A stretch of DNA of 19,486 nucleotides. Origin: Carex sylvatica. Taxonomy: Eukaryota > Streptophyta > Magnoliopsida > Poales > Cyperaceae. Position 1 is the stretch's first letter. Each line of letters starts with the position of its first letter. Positions 1 to 9,151 of this stretch are shown piece by piece. The notes beneath the pieces were generated by a model. The model ran no database searches. It saw nothing but the letters and a program-made list of their open reading frames with translations, and was not told where the DNA came from. The stretch spans positions 1 through 19,486 of the forward strand of contig CAXKVR010000810.1 of the NCBI GenBank assembly GCA_964058845.1, in the 5' to 3' direction. A program made the translations under genes and the position numbers.

Positions 1-180
1 CGGACAGATTTTGGTCCGATGCTTGTTGGATGCCCCCCACTTCCTAAGGATAGGGGTTATAAGCCACAGGTCTATATAATTGGCTAGTCAAAATGGTTTT
101 ACATGTTGCAGAAGCTCACACACACAATCTTGAGGGTTTTTCTCATAAAGCAGTCGTACCTATAAAAATTTTAAATGCAA
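1..180. other. Left edge, no gene recognised
   Basis: About 180 bases in which I see no exon of the endopeptidase gene lying to the right. A 28-codon open stretch from base 1 matches nothing I recognise. If the endopeptidase gene is intact, this would be intron sequence. Confidence 0.4.
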
Positions 181-595
181 TAGAATAGGGAGTTTGGCTA
201 GTATAACATTAGTGTCATTTCAACCTATATAACACCAACTCTAAAACCTATCAAATCGACTTCAAACGGTAAATCCAAACCGTTCAAACCGATCTACTTC
301 ATTAGTCATGCAAAATTTATAACTTTTCGAATTTATTTAGTATTAGGTCAAGCGGTCAAATATGTGAGTTTTTAAGTTAATTTTAATACATTAATTTTTC
401 AATATTTTTACCGCTTGATTTGATACTAAAATAACTCGAAAATATAAAAAATTTGTATGTAAACGCATCACACATAATGTAAATTGGTTTGAACGGTTTG
501 GATTAGTCGTTTGAAGTCGATTTGATAGGTTTTAGAGTTGGTGTTATATAGGCTGAAATGACACTGATGTTATACTAGCCAAACTCTAGAATAGG
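181..595. mobile_element. Mutator-type MITE (fold-back) with 9-bp target duplication
   Basis: The element proper is 190-586 (397 bp). It begins GAGTTTGGCTAGTATAAC and ends with the inverse complement GTTATACTAGCCAAACTC. The outer 100 bases of the two arms pair with about five mismatches, and weaker pairing continues almost to the centre, so the whole unit can fold back on itself. It is flanked by an exact 9-bp direct repeat, TAGAATAGG, at 181-189 and 587-595. A 9-bp target duplication with long terminal inverted repeats is the mark of Mutator-like elements. There is no coding capacity, so it must have been moved in trans. It lies upstream of the endopeptidase exon, possibly inside an intron. 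Confidence 0.88.
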
Positions 596-1142
596 AGATA
601 ATCTCTCAGTGTAGATGCCTAAGCAAGACATTACTTAAAACACAAGACATTGGCCACACTATCAAGTGTAACAAAAATAACCACCAAGAGCATGCAAATG
701 ATGTAAAATAATTAATAATAGAATTGTAGTGGAAAGTATATGAGATGGTTTCCTAGATTATGTGAACACATTTAAGTTCAATTCAAAGATTTCTCAAATA
801 AACAAGAGGAATTCATGAAAAGCCGTTAAAATAAAAATAATATTAATTGAAATGATAAGTTTCAAATTAGCTCAAAGAAGAAATAAGATAAAACAAATGT
901 GGCCTTGTACGGGGTTTTACATAGTTACAACGGATTGCAACAGTTCTGGTATTCTTATATCAAATCGAAAATAATACATTTATTACCTGTATTTTGCTAC
1001 GCTAGCTGGTACCTCACCCTGTACCAGATGGTACTTGATCCTTGCCTTTACTGGTTCGCTTGGATATGTACTAATCCTGGGATAACTGTTGCAATACAAG
1101 AAAAAAAAAAATAATCACCTTTTTCTGTTTTTTGCTCGACAG
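596..1142. other. Presumed intron or degenerate upstream part of the endopeptidase gene
   Basis: No convincing exon is present. The stretch ends in a pyrimidine-rich tract and CAG at 1140-1142, a good 3' splice site for the exon that follows. Around 1070-1100 the bases AATCCTGGGA followed by an ATACAAG-like end recall the Asn-Pro-Gly ... Gln end of the preceding exon in this family. However, the reading frame does not fit, no GT donor follows, and only about 40 bases would remain for the intron. I treat that resemblance as unproven. Confidence 0.4.
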
Positions 1143-1454
1143 TCTGATAGGTTCTTTACTGCATTGAAAGGCCATGGTGCACTCTGTCGCTTAGTAATTC
1201 TCCCTTATGAGAGTCACGGCTATTCAGCCAGGGAGAGCATAATGCATGTGCTATGGGAGACTGACAGGTGGCTCCAAAAGCATTGTGAAGCCAATTCTGA
1301 TAGTGATAGATCCAGTAACAAGGATGATTCACAAAACTCTACAACAGCTGTCAATAGTGAGAACAAGGCTTTGTCAGCTAGTGGCGGCGTTGCTGCCAAT
1401 GAAAGCTCAGAGTTTGGTGAACCACTTTGTACACCAAGATCTTTACTTTGGTAA
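1143..1454 (+). CDS. GEP: Glutamyl endopeptidase, chloroplastic, last exon (partial gene)
   Basis: This open segment codes for 103 residues and matches, by recall, the C-terminus of plant chloroplast glutamyl endopeptidase (CGEP, prolyl-oligopeptidase family S9), a stromal serine peptidase that cuts after Glu. It starts SDRFFTALKGHGALCRLV, directly after a consensus splice acceptor (AG at 1141-1142), in phase 0. The block PYESHGYSARES carries what should be the catalytic His of the Ser-Asp-His triad (codon 1215-1217). HVLWETDRWLQKHC follows, then a low-complexity Ser/Asn-rich tail that is usual for the family, with TAA at 1452-1454. The Ser and Asp of the triad lie on earlier exons, which are not in this window: either the preceding intron is longer than 1.1 kb or the gene is truncated here. 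The exon itself has no stop or frameshift, so a live gene is plausible. Confidence 0.85.
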   Translation, partial: SDRFFTALKGHGALCRLVILPYESHGYSARESIMHVLWETDRWLQKHCEANSDSDRSSNKDDSQNSTTAVNSENKALSASGGVAANESSEFGEPLCTPRSLLW

Positions 1455-1926
1455 ATGTTCCCATCTATATGATTGAATGACATTAGGGATTGATTTTTTC
1501 TCATGCTTGTAGTTCTGAAACCTGTAAGCCTCTCTGCAAAATAATGGGGTAACAGAAGTATTTCTAGAGAAACCTATAACTGAACAAATTTAACCCAAAA
1601 AGGGAAGATTATATGATTGCAATTTGCTAAATACATCAGAGAGTATCTGATTGGAGAACCATGTCTAACGCATTGGCTAAGGCATCGTCCATGACCCTGA
1701 TCTCATGATTAAAAATACTTTATCTAACTGGAAACCAAATTGCTCCTTATAATTGCAGATCAAGTTGATTGGAACCATGGTAATTGGTAAAAGCAAAAGT
1801 GCCAGCTTAATAGAAGATGCAGCACCATGCCTATACCAAAAGGAAACCTGGATGTTCTCAGAAATAAGCTGCTCTTAAGCTGACTTGGACATCTTCGAAA
1901 TAAGTGTTTACGTCTTACATTAAATT
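1455..1926 (+). other. Probable 3' untranslated and flanking sequence of the endopeptidase gene
   Basis: No ORF of interest. The 3' untranslated region should start here. I could not fix a polyadenylation site, because several near-consensus AATAAA-like strings occur further on (for example in the duplicated block at 1927-2133). Confidence 0.4.
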
Positions 1927-2133
1927 CAAGTCTGTATTATACATTTTTTTTTTATTGATGGATATTGAATTGCGCTTTTCAGGAATAAAAGAACAATTAA
2001 GTATCGGTGCAATTGTGTAATACACATTTTTTTTTCTTTTAATTAATTGTCAAGTCTGTAATATACATTTTTATTGATGGATATTGAATCACGCTTTTCA
2101 GGAATAAAGGAATAATTAAGTATCGGTGCAATG
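1927..2133. repeat. Tandem duplication, unit about 124 bp
   Basis: Two copies of one sequence start at 1927 and 2051. Both run from CAAGTCTGTA through a T-run, TTGATGGATATTGAAT, CGCTTTTCAGGAATAAA and AATTAAGTATCGGTGCAAT, ending at 2013 and 2133. Differences are few and include the length of the T-run. The copies look like a recent local tandem duplication with a spacer of about 37 bp. No coding function is evident. Confidence 0.85.
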
Positions 2134-2573
2134 GTCAATAACTCGTGCTCGTCCTTCTCCTATGATGAGATTATGGAACTTAAGACTCAATTTTGATAAC
2201 TCTTATCTGACAATTCGAAAGTTCATTTTCCGTTTATAAATTTGAAAATGTGGAAAGAATATTTGGTCATATTGCGTGCACATTGGCATGCGTGACGTTG
2301 TTTACGTGCGCAATTGTATTTCTTACCGTCCACATCGGCTACAGAAACCTATAGCAATAGATGTCTACTATACTAGCAATTTGTTTGGAATATGTCGTTT
2401 TCTACTTGCATTTTACAATAGTGAATTTGTGATTTTTTCATTGAAGATGTCCAATAACGGATTCATCAAGATCTATAATTTTGTAATTTCTACTGTATCC
2501 ACGAGATAAAAGGTTGAAATATAGATGAATAGCAGGTTCATTGGGCCACTGTGACGAGTTCGGATTCTCTGAA
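2134..2573. other. Intergenic, no gene seen
   Basis: AT-rich sequence with one 77-codon open stretch at 2276-2509 that resembles no protein I know. I see no other structure. Confidence 0.4.
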
Positions 2574-2706
2574 TAACTCAAATTTGAATTTAGATCCGGG
2601 CTGTTCGATCAGAATTCGGATCAATCTAATCCGAAGTGCAATGCATGGGAGATATTCATGCTAAAGCAAATCGGACAGTCCGGGTCTAAACTCAAAATTT
2701 GAGTTA
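2574..2706. repeat. Imperfect inverted repeat (fold-back), arms about 36 bp
   Basis: The left arm at 2574-2609, TAACTCAAATTTGAATTTAG and on through CCGGGCTGTTCGAT, pairs with the right arm at 2670-2706, ATCGGACAGTCCGGGTCTAA onward, with about six differences. The loop is about 60 bases. It may be a tiny transposon relic. No target duplication could be seen. Confidence 0.6.
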
Positions 2707-2716
2707 ATTGAGGTGA

Positions 2717-2905
2717 TAGTTGGGCTGCAAATGAATCAAACTAAATTGAAATTTCTTCAGTTTGAGTTTGAATAAGATTCGAACTGAACTAATTTAATTT
2801 ATTTCAGAGCGAACTAATTTATAATCGAATTAATTATAAACTACAAATTTTTCGAATCGAAGTCAATCGAATTATGAACTACCAATTTTTTTGGCAGCCC
2901 TAGTT
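2717..2905. mobile_element. Small non-autonomous element, GGGCTGC ends, 5-bp target duplication
   Basis: The element at 2722-2900 (179 bp) begins GGGCTGCAAA and ends TTGGCAGCCC, a 7-bp perfect terminal inverted repeat. It is flanked on both sides by TAGTT (2717-2721 and 2901-2905). The interior is rich in TTCGAA-type words (CGAACT, TCGAATC). No coding capacity. I cannot place it in a superfamily: the apparent 5-bp duplication does not fit hAT (8), Mutator (9) or CACTA (3). Confidence 0.6.
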
Positions 2906-3183
2906 ATATCGGTAGTTTATGCATTAGTTTTCTTCGCGCGTAATAAAATTCACACTGATTGATTATGGGCCAGCTCAAAATTCTCTTACCTTTTACACTG
3001 CTGGATTGATTAAAATCACAGCATGGACCTAACAAATGAAACTTATTTCATTATATTAATCATTTTGAGCTATGATATAAATTTGGTTCCTGCATATTAA
3101 AGAATGATGGCTGAATTCATTAGTTGCATTATTTGAGATTCGAACCTAAATAGTTCGCGAATCAATTTCAAACAAATTATACC
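2906..3183. other. Spacer between two related repeats, no gene seen
   Basis: AT-rich sequence separating the copy at 2722-2900 from its relative at 3184-3327. It contains no ORF or RNA gene that I can support. Confidence 0.4.
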
Positions 3184-3327
3184 CAGTTTGAGTTTGATTT
3201 GAATAAGATTCGAACCGAATTAGTTTGATTTGTTTTAGAATGAACTAATTTCGAATCGAATTATTACGCACTTTTTTCAAATCAAACTCAAATCGAATCA
3301 CAAACTACGAACTTTTTGTGCACCTAG
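3184..3327. repeat. Second, diverged copy of the 2722-2900 repeat
   Basis: CAGTTTGAGTTTG, GAATAAGATTCGAAC, GAACTAATTT and TAATCGAATT-like words appear in the same order as in 2758-2904, and both copies end in a CCTAG string. The match is same-strand and clearly non-random, though diverged. The left boundary is unclear and no target duplication was found. Confidence 0.6.
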
Positions 3328-3891
3328 GTGATATGAATTCCTTTGACTTATTCATTTTCTCAAAAGAGAGAATTTATTCTTTTTCCGAAAGCACTTTATA
3401 TCTAAAATACTGCATTTATCTTTCTACTTTTTTCATGCAATGTCACAACAAAATCTACCGTTGCTTTCTGGGACAAAAGAAAGCAAAGATGGGAGGAGGA
3501 GAAACGAAGCAGCACTCGAAGAAGAGTCAATGCACGATCTAAAGAGAAGGTACAAATGGAAAGGTAAAGTAGAGTGGTGGCATCTATAAATGGCCTTTTT
3601 GCGGGGCCAGGGTTGTCCAATCGGTGACTGGAAGGCCGTTTTACTGTTTTGTCTTTTTTTGAAATTGAGTTTTGCTGTTTTGTCATTAGTGTGCAAAGTC
3701 ACATGAGATGGCGAATGTTTACCATCTATATATCCTGGCAGGCTGGCTGCCTCTAACCTGAAGTGGCCTAAGCTAGAAATAGTATTAACTATTAATTAAG
3801 ATAAACAAAATTCTGGCATGATAAAATCAAAATCTTTAAAAACAGTTGTATTGTACAGTCCCAGTAGGTTCTATGAATAACATAAATCTTT
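3328..3891. other. Intergenic, locally less AT-rich, no gene assigned
   Basis: The stretch around 3460-3720 is richer in G and purines than its surroundings, with short overlapping open frames on both strands (for example minus strand 3402-3686). None resembles a known protein or has convincing splice sites. It may be a decayed gene or repeat. Confidence 0.3.
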
Positions 3892-4045
3892 GGCCTGTTC
3901 GGTACGCAACTGTTTTTGTGAAAAAAAAAAAAAAAGTCATTCAGAGTGAATATTTTTTTTTTTCACGCGCACAGTGTTTTGACCAGTCAAATTAGATCCG
4001 AACCCAAACTCATTTCCGTTCTCGTCTAGCAACCAAACAGACCCC
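3892..4045. mobile_element. Possible small MITE (PIF/Harbinger-like ends)
   Basis: The left end GGCCTGTTCGGTACGCAAC and the inverse complement of the right end, GGTCTGTTTGGTTGC, are similar. Such GGxCTGTTTGG ends are common in plant MITEs. Inside, GTGAAAA(A-run) at 3918 pairs with (T-run)TTTCAC ending at 3966 to form a hairpin. No target duplication could be shown, so this is tentative. Confidence 0.4.
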
Positions 4046-4336
4046 TGATGTTTATCTTTGAATGACTAGTAATTCGAAATTAGTTGAAAATTTAAAAACA
4101 AGAGAAACTGAACTTGTATTGAGAGGTAATTTCAAGTGTAATGAATTCATTTTTTTTTTTGTAGTTCTAAGTTCATGGGAACACATATTCCACTGGTACA
4201 TTATTTTTTAACGTCCAACTCAAATTTGTGCTATAATTCAATCCCGAATTTTTGTGATGGAAAGATCTATATAACTATTATTAAATCATGGCCTCGTTAC
4301 AAGTACAATGAATTCATTCAAGAGCCCATTTACATG

Positions 4337-4708
4337 CAGTGGCGGAGTCACATGTAACTGGAGTAAGCAGGCAATTGTCTAACTCTGAAATTTTAAAATC
4401 ATATATAAAGTAGTATATATATATTGTTCTGCATACTTCTGAAAATTAGATTGCACATCTCTTTTCTTTGACAATTCAATACTATAATCCAATCGAATGA
4501 ATTAAATTACAAATTGCAACAGATAATTGACTAAAATTATTGAGTGCTAATATTTTTATTTATTTATTTCTGTTTAAATCTGATTTAAAATTTGTGAGAT
4601 TGATTAAAATGATTCAAGTATATAAGTTAATTTTTGCCCACTGATCTGGTAACTCGGTAACTCAAAATATTTTGTTCACTTTTGACTCAAATTCTAACTA
4701 CACCACTG
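4337..4708. mobile_element. hAT-like non-autonomous element
   Basis: It starts CAGTGGCGGAGTCA and ends CACCACTG, whose complement is CAGTGGTG, the termini usual for a large class of plant hAT-type MITEs. It is 372 bp, AT-rich and non-coding. Two relatives lie at 8378 and 14246 in this window. An 8-bp duplication is not recognisable here, so the insertion is probably old. Confidence 0.6.
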
Positions 4709-5600
4709 ACTGACTATATGTATCTTTATTGTCTTTTTATAAGTATGAGACAAGAGTCAAGTCTTTCATATAACTTTATACGGAGATTATATATTGTCTT
4801 AATAAATTCGATGTGATTCTCAATCTCTCATAATTTAATTTTGAGAAAATATCTTGTAAAAAAGAGGATATTGATGAAATAGTATATGCTTACTGCGTGC
4901 TGGCACATTTTGATGAAATAGTTATTTTAATTATAAAATTATTGTCATAAGAAATAAAGCCTCTATTTGAGAGATGTTTTGGGACAGCATATTATTTAGA
5001 TCTTTTTTCTGATGTATCAAAATTCAAAAGTGTCTTTTATTTTTATTAAAGTGACAAGATTCTATTTCAGGTAATGTATTCCAGATGCGTGCATATATGA
5101 CATGAAATGTCGACACCTCTAATATTTATGTTTATGTCATGTCGGACTCTCATGTTAAGGCCCACTTCTTTACACTTAGGCTGTGCTTTAGAAATAGTGT
5201 GCAGAGAGGAAGGAGAAGAAAAACGGAGGAATGTAATCAGTGCGTCGCTTATCTCTGTATAGTATTTCGTACACTTTGATTTGGGAGCAACACAGCAAAA
5301 TACACTGCGTCGTCACCTCCGAACAGTGTCAGTTCCCTTCTGCTGCCCTCTGCTTTTTGTTTGATTTTTCTCTTTTGGAGCATGTACTGAAGGAGCCCAG
5401 GCACCTTGCGGTCTGGTCGTTCTTCACCTCCTCTCTCTTTTCTTTCCTTTAATAAAGGCCTCTTCCCCTCCTCTGGAGCACGGCCTTAATCATTTGTATT
5501 CGTAAATGTAATTCTTTTCAGAAGGATAATAGAGTTTATGATCCGACCGTCTGGTTTAATGGTTTAAATCGTATAGATTAAATCAAAGGAAAATTGGAGA
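4709..5600. other. Intergenic, no gene seen
   Basis: AT-rich, except for a pyrimidine-rich, GC-richer island at about 5200-5480 that contains a 70-codon open frame (5240-5452). Its translation resembles nothing I know and no start context or splicing supports it. The island could be a remnant of a promoter or untranslated region. Confidence 0.35.
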
Positions 5601-5700
5601 ACTAATTTTGGATCTAGTAATAAAGACAATATTTTTCATGTGGAAGATCATAGGTTTGAAATTCGGATGAAAAATAAATATTAAATAGTTGAGTGGTTTG
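5600..5700 (+). repeat. tRNA-derived SINE-like copy 1
   Basis: A degenerate Pol III A box (GATCTAGTAATAAAGA, 5611-5626) is followed about 40 bases later by a B box (AGGTTTGAAATTC, 5652-5664; tRNA consensus GGTTCGANNCC). The region after the B box, ending TTTGACCTCCAACATTTAC, matches the 3' part of the copy at 7347. That argues for one SINE family rather than chance box matches. Confidence 0.55.
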
Positions 5701-5719
5701 ACCTCCAACATTTACTTTA

Positions 5720-7340
5720 AATAAAAAAATGTATCATCATGCATGATTAGTGGGGAGGTGTGCACAAGTGATTAATAATATTTAGTATTTTATCAACTTA
5801 AGAATTAGCTTCTGATTTTGTAGCAAAAAGTAACACTAGAGATTGCTGATTTCAAATTTGAATGATATTTCTTATGAATATTGTAATTTAGAAGGTTAAT
5901 TAATCTTTATGTTTTCCTTTTTCTCGAAAAAAAAGCCAACTTTTTGTACAAGCTAACCTTCTAACTTGTTGAGAGTTGTTAACAATCGTTGAGAGGAAAC
6001 CTTTCAATATTCTAGATGTTAGCATAAATATTTATATGTGTGTGCTGTACAATTTCTAATACGGATTTTGATGCCCAATGTACAAAGTAAAATTTGTATA
6101 TAGTTTACTTCTTTTTTTGTTAAGGTTAATTAATTGGCCGCCAATATTTTTATAAATAATATAAAAGTTATTTACAATAAAATTGATATCACTCTATTTA
6201 TGTCATGTTATAACTAGAGTTGAAGACCAGATCTAACACTGAACTCATGCACAAATAAAATTTATAAAATCTCTCCCACTTCTGTACATTCACTACCGTA
6301 TCGTTTACGAGTAGATGTATCAGTTTGAATTGTTGAGCAAAAATCCTCCGATTTCTTTCTCTTCACAGTGTCTAGACTTCTATCATCTATGTAGCGTCCC
6401 ATATCTGTTTACACTTTCTAACATATTACAATTTTATATAGAGTTTATATTTATTTTGACAAAAAAATCCCAAAAGAATGCCAACAAACTTATTATCATA
6501 GCGCAGGCACAAAATTTTAATACACCAAAAATATAAATCGTATACTCTATGTGATCGAATTTTTTTATCAATAATTTTCATTTCCCAAAAGAAAAAAAAA
6601 AGAAAATATATATTTTTGTAGGGTTTTTTGTTGTACATTTTTATATAAAAATTATATTGAATGATTTACATAGATTGTTAAATTTTGAAAATATAGATAT
6701 AAAACTATAGCACGAATCGGTATACGCTCTGCATAGTACCGTAGCCTCACTCTTGAATAATTAATATATATAGCCACTATTCATTTATGTTTGTAGCTTT
6801 CTTAATTATTGTTCAAAGTAATATCCTTTCGTCACTTTGCGAAAACAGAATCATGAGAACATAGTGTTCAAGTATTCACTTCAAAATAAGAGCAACTGAC
6901 GAATCAGAATTGGACAATAGCGATGCAAGTTGAGCAACTCAAATTTCGCTTTTGTTTAAAAAAAAAATCACTTTTTGCACAAAATAATAAAAAAAAGGTA
7001 TTTCAGCAGGCAAATTTAGAGTTCGTATATCACAGCTAGAAGCTAATTATTTATAAATTCATAGGATGGAATACAATTTTTAGGATAAGACATAATTATA
7101 TAATTATTTTAAACACATATTTTTGTAGTTTTTTCTTCTGTAAAAACATAACAAAAGATGCATTTTAAGAATTTCTTTTGGACTAGAAATAGACAATTAC
7201 TCTCCCTAGACAATCCTGACTCTGCCTCTTGAGTGCTAGAGATACGCTTTTTTATATGGTACTATTTTCTTTCCATTCAAAAAATTCAAATCATAAAAAA
7301 AAATATTAATAGACAGTTTATCCCAGATACTTATAAAAAC
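5720..7340. other. Intergenic, no gene seen
   Basis: About 1.6 kb of very AT-rich sequence with homopolymer runs. Open frames of about 70 codons occur around 6315-6638 on both strands. They are low in complexity (Phe/Ile/Lys/Asn) and look like chance. Confidence 0.4.
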
Positions 7341-7346
7341 TAGGAA

Positions 7347-7485
7347 AACTATCCGTTGATCTAGTGACAAAGGTATAATGATCTCTTATGTGGAAGATTA
7401 TGAGTTCGAGATTCAAATGAGATACATTTCTTATAATAACAGAGGATTACATAATTGGATGACTTGACTTCTAACATTTACTCAA
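7347..7485 (+). repeat. tRNA-derived SINE-like copy 2
   Basis: An A-box-like TTGATCTAGTGACAAAGG starts at 7356 and a B box GAGTTCGAGATTC lies at 7402-7414. Between them is TATGTGGAAGAT, shared with copy 1 as CATGTGGAAGAT. The downstream part, GACTTGACTTCTAACATTTAC, parallels copy 1. This is the best preserved B box of the three copies. Confidence 0.6.
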
Positions 7486-7915
7486 TCACCATATACTTAT
7501 CTTTCTATTCAAAAATAGAGTTTTCTTTTTGTGCAGTCAGCATTAATTATCTAAAAAATATTGTATTTCAAATTTAGAATCTGAAATTGAAAAAACTTTG
7601 TAAAACATTAGTAATTTTTAACAGATCAAACATCAAACCTCCTCAGCACATGTAAATCAAAGTGAATCAGGTTTAGTAAAAGAGGAGAAAATTATAAGCA
7701 AAAAAAAATACCAATCAACAAAATAAATAGAAAGGCTAATCAGGTAAAGTTTTTAACATAGCAGTTTTGACTTCATACAACGCACAAACTATAGAATCAA
7801 AAACAGCGCTGCATATGATTCGTGCGCTGCATGAAGCAAAAACTACTCTGTTAAAATATTTACTAGGTTAATCAGATAAATTAAAGATACGAGTTAATCA
7901 GCAAATTTTAATAAA
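7486..7915. other. Intergenic, no gene seen
   Basis: AT-rich sequence with no supportable ORF, RNA gene or element ends. Confidence 0.4.
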
Positions 7916-8117
7916 GAATATGTAGATGTGAACAGAAATATTCCCACATTCTAATACGTGGATCAATAAAAATTACTGTATTTGAATCTTGATTTGTTTA
8001 TAAAAAGTTGTATAATAAGTTTTCTTAAGAGAATAGCTAAAAAATACCAGTCAATGCTTTAATATTTTAAATTCTCTTTCTAGTACGAATATGTAGATGT
8101 GAACAGAAATATTCCCA
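7916..8117. repeat. Pair of perfect 31-bp direct repeats
   Basis: The string GAATATGTAGATGTGAACAG plus the next 11 bases (AAATATTCCCA) occurs identically at 7916-7946 and 8087-8117, same strand, with 140 bp between. The flanks do not match. The exact identity contrasts with the decayed surroundings and suggests a recent event. Confidence 0.85.
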
Positions 8118-8369
8118 ATATTAAAAGTGATTGATTCTTAGTACCTCTGAGAGGCATGAAGAAGGCCATCAATGAACCAGACAGAGATTTTTTGTCAGAT
8201 TATTTATATACAATTCAAATCAAGAAGGACTACTTACATATATTAATTAGATTTGAATTGGTTTTTACATTTTGAATATGTATATATATATATTAATGGA
8301 TTGACCCGGATTTGATTCTCGGTAATTCTTATAAGAATTTTTGTTATTGTAATCCCTCATTAGCAGATA

Positions 8370-8593
8370 CCAGTATTCAGAGGCGGAGATATATTTAAAG
8401 AATGGATGTCAATTGATTCTCACTTATTTTAATTTATTTTGTATTTTTACATGATTTTCTATATAATATAGGATAAAATATTGTAGATACAATAATATTC
8501 ACTCCATTCGTAGCATGAAAATTTTATATAACTGATTCTCATTTATGTTTGACTCTTATAACTTGTAAATCTGACTCCGTCCCTGCCAGTATC
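8370..8593. mobile_element. hAT-like MITE with 8-bp target duplication
   Basis: The element at 8378-8585 (208 bp) begins CAGAGGCGGAG and ends CTCCGTCCCTG, the complement of CAGGGACGGAG. It is flanked by CCAGTATT (8370-8377) and CCAGTATC (8586-8593), an 8-bp duplication with one mismatch, which is the hAT hallmark. The interior is AT-rich and non-coding. It is the best defined member of the family also seen at 4337 and 14246. Confidence 0.78.
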
Positions 8594-8714
8594 GTGCTTA
8601 CGCATTGTAAATCTTGTTTGGATGATATAAATTAAACCTCTGAATCCTACGAGCATTCTCCAAATGTTACCTTTTATATACAATTTGAAATATTAACTAA
8701 TATACATTACTGTT

Positions 8715-9035
8715 TAAGGGTGCATAGTGCTACTATTTGGATGCACTCTAAAATAGCGAGAATAGCTACTATTGAGAATAACAAATAAGAATATCATGGT
8801 AAGAGAATAGTGCTAACTCAAGCTATTCGGAATAGCTAAAATATTGTTTGGATGCACTCTTTGGAATAGAGCCGCTATTCTTTGGATGCATTCTTTGCAA
8901 CAAATGCTATTCCTACTTTTTGTTGGAACAACGAGAATAGCAAAAACAACGCTATTCTCGTTATTCCGAATAACAATTGAGTATGTTTGAATGGATCAGA
9001 ACAACGCTATTCTCAATACATCCAAACGTACTCTA
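8715..9035. repeat. GAATAGC-rich repeat, probable MITE
   Basis: GAATAGC or GCTATTC words recur at least eight times in both orientations, and TTTGGATGCA(C/T)TCT three times. The outer parts (TTTGGATGCACTCT near 8735 and its inverse, ACATCCAAACGTACTCT near 9019-9035) are inverted relative to each other. A perfect 12-bp stem, AACGAGAATAGC at 8930-8941 with GCTATTCTCGTT at 8951-8962, has a 9-base loop. The ends are not precise, so the element class is open. Confidence 0.55.
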
Positions 9036-9059
9036 ATTAGTTAGTTCTGTTACAATCAA

Positions 9060-9118
9060 TGCCGTATTTCTCTCTCTCTCTCGAATTCAGATCGAGTGCA
9101 ATACAATTCATGCTGTAT

Positions 9119-9151
<33 letters not shown>
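9060..9151. repeat. CT/CA microsatellite with local duplication
   Basis: A CT run near 9069-9082 is followed by a longer (CT)n(CA)n tract at 9121-9151. Each is preceded by ATGC(C/T)GTATTTCTCTCT, so a unit of about 55 bp appears duplicated. The open frames over it on both strands are products of the repeat. Confidence 0.85.

Noticed and set aside
1..84. 28-codon open stretch at the left edge
   Set aside because: Too short, cut by the window edge, and not similar to the endopeptidase or any family I recognise.
899..1114. 71-codon frame just upstream of the endopeptidase exon, ending in a TNPGITVAIQ-like string
   Set aside because: Only a few residues recall the preceding exon of the family. 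The frame is out of register with the exon at 1143, there is no splice donor and the intron would be too short, so it is not annotated as coding.
1220..1504. 94-codon open frame on the minus strand over the endopeptidase exon
   Set aside because: It is the antisense shadow of a well-supported exon and has no similarity of its own.
3402..3702. Overlapping open frames of about 90 codons on the minus strand
   Set aside because: Two frames overlap each other in different registers, composition is Ser/Leu/Phe-rich, and neither resembles a known family.
5240..5452. 70-codon frame in a GC-richer island
   Set aside because: No recognisable domain, no supporting splice or promoter signals. The island may be a relic but is not a supportable gene.
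8280..8330. B-box-like string (GGATTTGATTCTCGG) suggesting a fourth SINE or a tRNA gene
   Set aside because: No A box at the right distance and no cloverleaf could be drawn.
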